In this document: one piece after another, positions 14,603-18,246 of the stretch
Numbering within the stretch: the stretch's first letter is position 1
Layout of the letters: each line of letters starts with the position of its first letter
From: JBQTII01 sp052387905
Lineage (GTDB): Bacteria > Actinomycetota > Actinomycetes > Sporichthyales > Sporichthyaceae
Reading direction: 5' to 3'
DNA length: 18,246 nt
Assembly (NCBI GenBank): GCA_052387905.1
Contig: JBQTIR010000045.1
Span: 1 to 18,246, forward strand
Made by a program: the position numbers and the translations under genes
Notes under the pieces: model-generated
Seen by the model: the letters and a program-made list of their open reading frames with translations, nothing else
Told to the model about the DNA's origin: nothing
The model's database searches: none

Positions 14603-15358
14603 GTGCCGCTGCTCGCGGGCGCAGAACCGTTCCACCACGCCGGCGGACCGGTCGGGGTCCTGCTCTGCCACGGCTTCACCGGTTCGCCGCAGTCCCTGCG
14701 CGGCTGGGCCGGTGAGCTCGCCGCGGCCGGCCTCACCGTCGCGTTGCCACGCCTGCCGGGGCACGGCACCCGCTGGCAGGACATGAACATCACCCGGTGG
14801 GACGACTGGTACGGCTGCGTGGACCGTGAGTTCCGCGCGCTGCGCGAACGCTGCGAGCAGGTCTTCGTGATGGGGCTGTCGATGGGCGGCACCCTCAGCC
14901 TGCGCCTGGCCCAGTGCCACGGCAGCGACGTCGCCGGGCTCGCCGTGGTCAACCCGTCCGTGATCGGGCTGGACCCGCGACTGAAGGTCCTTCCCCTGCT
15001 GCACCGGGTGCTGCCGTCCCTGGCCGGCATCGGTTCGGACATCAAGAAGCCCGGGGCCATCGAGCTGGCCTACCCGCGCATCCCGCTCAAGGCGCTGGAC
15101 TCGCTGCGCCAGGCGTGGGACACCGTGCGGGCCGACCTCCCCCGCGTCACCTCGCCCTTGCTGGTGATGCGCAGCATGATCGACCACGTCGTGGAGCCCG
15201 AGAGCGCCCGCCTGATCCTGAGCCGGGTGTCCTCGGTCGACGTCACCGAGATCGTGCTGCACGACAGCTACCACGTCGCGACCTTGGACAACGACGCCGG
15301 CCGGATCGTCACCGCCAGCCTGGATTTCGTCGCGCGCCTGGCGCCCGCGCGCGCATGA
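14603..15358 (+). CDS. Alpha/beta-hydrolase, esterase/monoacylglycerol lipase type
   Basis: This 251-residue serine hydrolase probably acts on carboxyl esters or monoacylglycerols. Visible features are the oxyanion motif HGFTGSP (23-29), the nucleophile elbow GLSMGG with S93, a candidate acid D194 (SMIDHVVEP) and candidate base H224 (HDSYHVATLD). There is no signal peptide, so it should be cytosolic. I chose the GTG at 14603 because GAGGGGG (14591-14597) sits 5 nt upstream and the protein then begins just before the first strand; the open frame continues far upstream only through antisense acyltransferase DNA. Its last codon overlaps the next gene by ATGA. It resembles Est30/COG1647 carboxylesterases and stands next to a lipid acyltransferase gene, which suggests lipid turnover. 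Confidence 0.88.
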   Translation: MPLLAGAEPFHHAGGPVGVLLCHGFTGSPQSLRGWAGELAAAGLTVALPRLPGHGTRWQDMNITRWDDWYGCVDREFRALRERCEQVFVMGLSMGGTLSLRLAQCHGSDVAGLAVVNPSVIGLDPRLKVLPLLHRVLPSLAGIGSDIKKPGAIELAYPRIPLKALDSLRQAWDTVRADLPRVTSPLLVMRSMIDHVVEPESARLILSRVSSVDVTEIVLHDSYHVATLDNDAGRIVTASLDFVARLAPARA

Positions 15359-16101
15359 GTGAGCACCCCCCGCCCGGGCGCAGCAACGGCCTGTCCGCGG
15401 CCCGGTACACCCCGCTGGTGGATCTCGAGCCGCATTTCGCCGACGCCCTGCTCGAAGCCCTCGCCGCCGACGGGGTGGCGGCCTACGCCAGTCCGTCGCC
15501 CGGGGTCCGCGGGCCTTACATGGACATCGTCCTGCCCAACCGCCCGACGGACCGGGTGTGGGTCGACACCGAGGCCGAGCCGGGCGCCAAGGCGCTGTTG
15601 GCGGCCCGGCGTGCCGAGTTCAGCACTGAGGCGGAGACCGAGATCGAGACCGCCTGGCGCGCCATCGTGGCCGGCTACGACAAGGCCGGCCCGGATCCGG
15701 TGCCGAGCTGGCCGGTGACCGAAGACGCCCCACCCGATCCTCCGGCGCCCCCGCGGCGCAGCATCATCCTGCCGCTCGGCAGCGATCGCCAGGACGATCC
15801 GGGCGACGACGAGAACTGGGGCGCCGCAGGAATCGATCCGCCCGCAGCGGCGGTGGAGCCGGAGGAGCATTACGTTCCGCCGCCGCCCCCTCCGCTGCCC
15901 CGCGTCGATGCCCGCACCAAGCTCGCCTGGGCCGGGGTGGGCGGTGGCCCGACCTACCTGATGGTGTCGGCCTGGACGGGCTGGAGCCTGTTCTACGGCT
16001 CCTCGGCCTTCGCCGTTGCGGCCTTCATCGGCGGGTTCGGGACCCTGGTGTACGGCATGAAGGACGACCGCGGCCCGGGCGGCGACGGCGCAGTGGTCTG
16101 A
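15355..16101 (+). CDS. Proline-rich actinobacterial membrane protein of unknown function
   Basis: This 248-residue protein has three parts. Residues 20-110 form a folded domain (VDLEPHFADALLEALAADGV ... YMDIVLPNRPTDRVWVDTEA). Residues 112-182 are acidic and proline-rich, ending in EEHYVPPPPPPLPR. The last part has two probable membrane helices at about 189-208 and 212-234 and a short polar tail. The HYVPPPPPPLPR block before TM helices is one I recall from many uncharacterised actinomycete proteins. The ATG overlaps the esterase stop (ATGA), so it is translationally coupled and has no ribosome binding site of its own. The function is not known; a cytosolic domain tethered to the membrane is the likeliest arrangement. 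Confidence 0.8.
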   Translation: MSEHPPPGRSNGLSAARYTPLVDLEPHFADALLEALAADGVAAYASPSPGVRGPYMDIVLPNRPTDRVWVDTEAEPGAKALLAARRAEFSTEAETEIETAWRAIVAGYDKAGPDPVPSWPVTEDAPPDPPAPPRRSIILPLGSDRQDDPGDDENWGAAGIDPPAAAVEPEEHYVPPPPPPLPRVDARTKLAWAGVGGGPTYLMVSAWTGWSLFYGSSAFAVAAFIGGFGTLVYGMKDDRGPGGDGAVV

Positions 16102-16127
16102 CGTCACTTCACCTGACGTACCGTCAG
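16098..16127. terminator. Nested inverted repeats between convergent genes
   Basis: The 22-bp gap between two convergent stop codons sits within nested inverted repeats: ACGTCA/TGACGT (16101-16106 and 16114-16119) and CTGACG/CGTCAG (16098-16103 and 16122-16127). The outer pair covers both stop codons. A bidirectional terminator is likely by position, though there is no T-run, and GC-rich actinomycete terminators often lack one. Confidence 0.45.
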
Positions 16128-16465
16128 TCGATGTGGATGGTCTCGAAACCAGTCTGCGGGCGCTCGCCCCGCGCGCGTTCGGCCGCCTCGACTCCGAGCC
16201 GGAGCACGTGCAGCAGGGACCCCACCGCGTCGTCGACATGACGGGCGAGTTCCGGGCTGCCGGAGCGCAGCACGCCGATCAGCTGACAGATCGGGCACAG
16301 TCGGCACTCCGCCGAACCGGTGGCGATGTGGGTGCCGATCGCGGACAGATCGAACAGCCCCCCGGGCCGCGTCGAGCGCTCGGCCAGCCAGTGCCCGAGA
16401 GCATCGGCGAGCTTCGCGGCCTCCTCGGCGGCCGCGCCCAGCGAATCACCGGCAGACGCACTCAC
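16124..16465 (-). CDS. Small CxxCxxC protein, DUF5304-like
   Basis: This 113-residue soluble protein starts with a GTG that overlaps the ArsA stop codon (GTGA, 16465-16462), so it is coupled to that gene. The first 35 residues are Ala-rich and helical (AAAEEAAKLADALGHWLAER). C54, C57 and C60 form CRLCPIC, followed by QLIGVLRSGSPELARHVDDA and a second amphipathic helix. Three cysteines spaced by two may bind a metal or be redox-active. It resembles, from memory, the small proteins annotated DUF5304 beside ArsA genes in actinomycetes. The longer open frame upstream is antisense noise over ArsA. The function is not established. Confidence 0.75.
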   Translation of the reverse strand: MSASAGDSLGAAAEEAAKLADALGHWLAERSTRPGGLFDLSAIGTHIATGSAECRLCPICQLIGVLRSGSPELARHVDDAVGSLLHVLRLGVEAAERARGERPQTGFETIHID

Positions 16466-17676
16466 CCCTGGCCGCCCGGGCGACTGAAGCTGATCTCCAG
16501 CCGATCCCCGGCCATCGCCGCGCCGGTGACCTCGGCCCGCGAGAGCATCGCGGGCAGGGCCAGCTGACGGCGGTGCCCGGCCACGGTGAGGACAAGTTCC
16601 TCCCCCTTGCGGCGCAGGTCCATCTCGCGCTTGTCGGCCAGTGGCAGGGCCAGCGAGAGCACGTAGCTCGTCGATCCGTCCGCCGCCGCGGCGTGCCGGA
16701 TGGTCAACGGTTCGGTCTGGGTCAGCATGTCCTCCGGGGCGACGCCGGGGCCGTCGGACCCCGCTGCCGAGGCATAGGCCGCGGTCGCGAACGAGAGCAG
16801 CTCGGAAACCCCCACCGGCTCGGCGCTGCGATAAGGGCAGCGCAGGACCGGCAGCGGCGCGAACGAGGCCTCGACCTCGGCGAGCATGGCGCTCTGCGCG
16901 CTCACCCACCCCGCACGCCAGGCGTCGGCGCCGCCCGCCGGGAACACCCGGTTGGCGACCACCGCGTCGATGCGATACCCGTACAACGACAGCGAGGTGA
17001 GCATGCGCCGGGCTTCGGCCACCACCACCGTCTCCGGGGTCAGCACGAGCCGCACCGAGGTTCCGACGTCGGTGAGCACCTCACGCACCCCGGCCAGCTC
17101 GGCGTGCAGCCGCTCGACCGCTTCGAAGACCTTGTCGGCCGGCATCGGCACCCCGGTCACCTTGTTCAGCACCGGCCGCAGCGCGCGAACCACCCGGCGC
17201 TCCACCGGAAAGACCCGGTCCATGTACCAGTTCAGGGCCTCGGGCAGCGCGAGCAACCGCAAGGTCTCCGCCGAGGGCGCGCAGTCGACCACGACGAGGT
17301 CCCAGCGACCCGAGCGCGCCTGATCGCGCAGCTCCAGCAGCGCGAGAACTTCCTCCGCGCCGGGCAACACCGTGAGTTCCTCGGCCTCGATGGGGTCGAC
17401 CCCGACGGAGTCCAGGACCGAGAGCAGGTAGCGACGGATCTCGACCCACGTCGCCTCGAACTTGCGCTGGGCGTCGACCTGCTGCACGAAGAGGTTGCCG
17501 GCGATCTCGGTGGGATCCGGGCCGGTCCCGACCGCGAACGCGTCGGCGAGGGAGTGCGCGGCGTCGGTCGACAGGACCAGCGTCTTCAGTCCCCGGGAGG
17601 CAGCGAGAGCGGCGGTGCCGGCCGCGGCGGTGGTCTTGCCGACCCCACCCTTGCCGGTGAACAACAGGACCCGCAT
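16462..17676 (-). CDS. ArsA/Get3-family ATPase
   Basis: This 404-residue P-loop ATPase has GKGGVGKTT at 8-16 (deviant Walker A with the signature Lys), DAAHSLADAF at 39-48 (switch I region) and VVVDCAPSAETLRLL around 128-142 (the DxAPT-like block). A C-terminal segment from about 318 (EPLTIRHAAAADGSTSYVLS, then LPLADKREMDLRRKGEELVL) matches the HSP20-like ArsA tail domain. I see no paired Cys metal site of true arsenite pumps, no ArsB partner and no ArsR, so arsenic resistance is unlikely. A Get3-like or unknown actinomycete role is better supported. It lies 7 nt after the SRPBCC gene, with AGGG overlapping that stop codon, and overlaps the next gene by GTGA, forming an operon. Confidence 0.9.
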   Translation of the reverse strand: MRVLLFTGKGGVGKTTAAAGTAALAASRGLKTLVLSTDAAHSLADAFAVGTGPDPTEIAGNLFVQQVDAQRKFEATWVEIRRYLLSVLDSVGVDPIEAEELTVLPGAEEVLALLELRDQARSGRWDLVVVDCAPSAETLRLLALPEALNWYMDRVFPVERRVVRALRPVLNKVTGVPMPADKVFEAVERLHAELAGVREVLTDVGTSVRLVLTPETVVVAEARRMLTSLSLYGYRIDAVVANRVFPAGGADAWRAGWVSAQSAMLAEVEASFAPLPVLRCPYRSAEPVGVSELLSFATAAYASAAGSDGPGVAPEDMLTQTEPLTIRHAAAADGSTSYVLSLALPLADKREMDLRRKGEELVLTVAGHRRQLALPAMLSRAEVTGAAMAGDRLEISFSRPGGQG

Positions 17677-17683
17677 GGGAACC

Positions 17684-18121
17684 CTAGGCCTCGACGCGGT
17701 TCTTCAGCTCGCGCAGGGCGGTGTCGATGATGACCTTCTCGGCCTTGCGCTTGATCATCCCCAGCAGCGGGATCTTCACGTCGACGGCGAGGGTGTAGGT
17801 GACCTCGGTGCCACCCTCGCTGGCCTCGTCCAGGGCGTACGAGCCGGTCAGCATCTTGAGCATCTGACCTTCGACGAGGGTCCAGCTCAGCAGGCCCGGT
17901 ACCGCGGACCAGTCGTAGGTCAGCGTGTACTCGTCCTTGATGGCGCCGGCGTCGAGCTGGTAGTGGACGAGGTCGGCGCGCCCGTCGGGGCGGCGGCCCA
18001 GCACCTCGGCGCGCTTGACCGCACCGGTCCACTCCGGGTAGGCCTCGAAGTCGGTGATGACGGCCAGTACGGCCTCGCGGGGGGCGTTGACGGTGATGCT
18101 CGCCGTGGTCGAGTCGGCCAT
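17684..18121 (-). CDS. SRPBCC (START/Bet v1-like) ligand-binding protein
   Basis: This 145-residue protein has the SRPBCC opening TTASITVNAPREAVLAVITD followed by FEAYPEWTGAVKRAEVL, then a beta-rich body and a closing long helix (KRKAEKVIIDTALRELKNRV). The fold makes a hydrophobic pocket that binds lipids or polyketide-like ligands; the ligand cannot be read here. I chose the ATG at 18121, just before the conserved first strand, with GGGAG a few bases upstream; an in-frame ATG at 18184 would add a Cys/Arg-rich tail unlike the family. It is first in the operon with the ArsA-like ATPase and the CxxCxxC protein, an arrangement I recall as common in actinomycetes. Confidence 0.88.
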   Translation of the reverse strand: MADSTTASITVNAPREAVLAVITDFEAYPEWTGAVKRAEVLGRRPDGRADLVHYQLDAGAIKDEYTLTYDWSAVPGLLSWTLVEGQMLKMLTGSYALDEASEGGTEVTYTLAVDVKIPLLGMIKRKAEKVIIDTALRELKNRVEA

Positions 18122-18246
18122 CGTCTCCCGTGTCTCCCGTGCGCCGCCGGCGGCGGTTGCGGATTCGACGCACCGCGTGCACAAACCCTGACGCCGCGTC
18201 GAGGGGGAAGGCTTTCGGGGCGGCGCGGGCCCGCGCCGCGCCCGGG

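Noticed and set aside
16462..17676. Arsenic resistance function for the ArsA-like gene
   Set aside because: No ArsB, ArsD or ArsR gene nearby and no clear Cys metal site; the neighbours are SRPBCC and a small Cys protein.
18142..18155. 14-bp palindrome CGCCGCC/GGCGGCG upstream of the SRPBCC gene as an operator
   Set aside because: Short GC-only palindromes are expected by chance in DNA of this composition, and nothing else supports a regulatory role.

Overview
The window is GC-rich DNA with the codon use of a high-GC actinomycete (Actinomycetota). Two multi-gene neighbourhoods point the same way: a LamG/RHS secreted-protein pair, and an ArsA ATPase gene beside an SRPBCC gene and a small Cys-rich (DUF5304-like) gene. 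Genus and species cannot be read from the sequence.

Layout, left to right. Positions 1-311 hold no gene I can support, only two inverted repeats. Positions 312-1788 are an apparently complete ISL3-family insertion sequence with 24-bp imperfect terminal inverted repeats and one transposase gene on the minus strand. Positions 1889-3306 (minus strand) are a compact, lower-GC array of small genes and gene fragments: three probable immunity genes, each directly preceded by the 3' end of a toxin-like reading frame, with a decayed IS3-family transposase fragment in the middle. Positions 3309-10586 encode a 2425-residue secreted RHS/YD-repeat polymorphic toxin: signal peptide, Pro-rich stretch, SpvB-like region, YD repeats, RHS core, Cys-rich linker, Hint protease and a 99-residue toxin tip. 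Positions 10689-13652 encode its upstream partner, a secreted protein ending in a LamG lectin-like fold. These genes run in one direction, so transcription would go LamG protein, RHS toxin, then immunity genes.

From 13823 to the right end the DNA looks like ordinary chromosomal core: a PlsC-type acyltransferase (minus), an alpha/beta-hydrolase esterase divergent from it (plus), a proline-rich two-TM membrane protein overlapping the esterase gene by ATGA, and, convergent with these, a minus-strand operon of an SRPBCC protein, an ArsA/Get3-like ATPase and a small CxxCxxC protein.

The most interesting part is 1889-3608. The toxin end of the RHS gene and everything after it looks like a module-exchange zone. 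The RHS gene ends in a cassette of toxin plus adjacent immunity gene. Behind it lie what look like tails of two earlier toxin tips, each still followed by its own overlapping immunity gene, with IS debris between them. GC drops to about one half within the toxin tip and immunity genes, against about 73% in a sampled line of the core genes. The second notable signal is an 11-bp stem that would hide the Shine-Dalgarno sequence of the ISL3 transposase.
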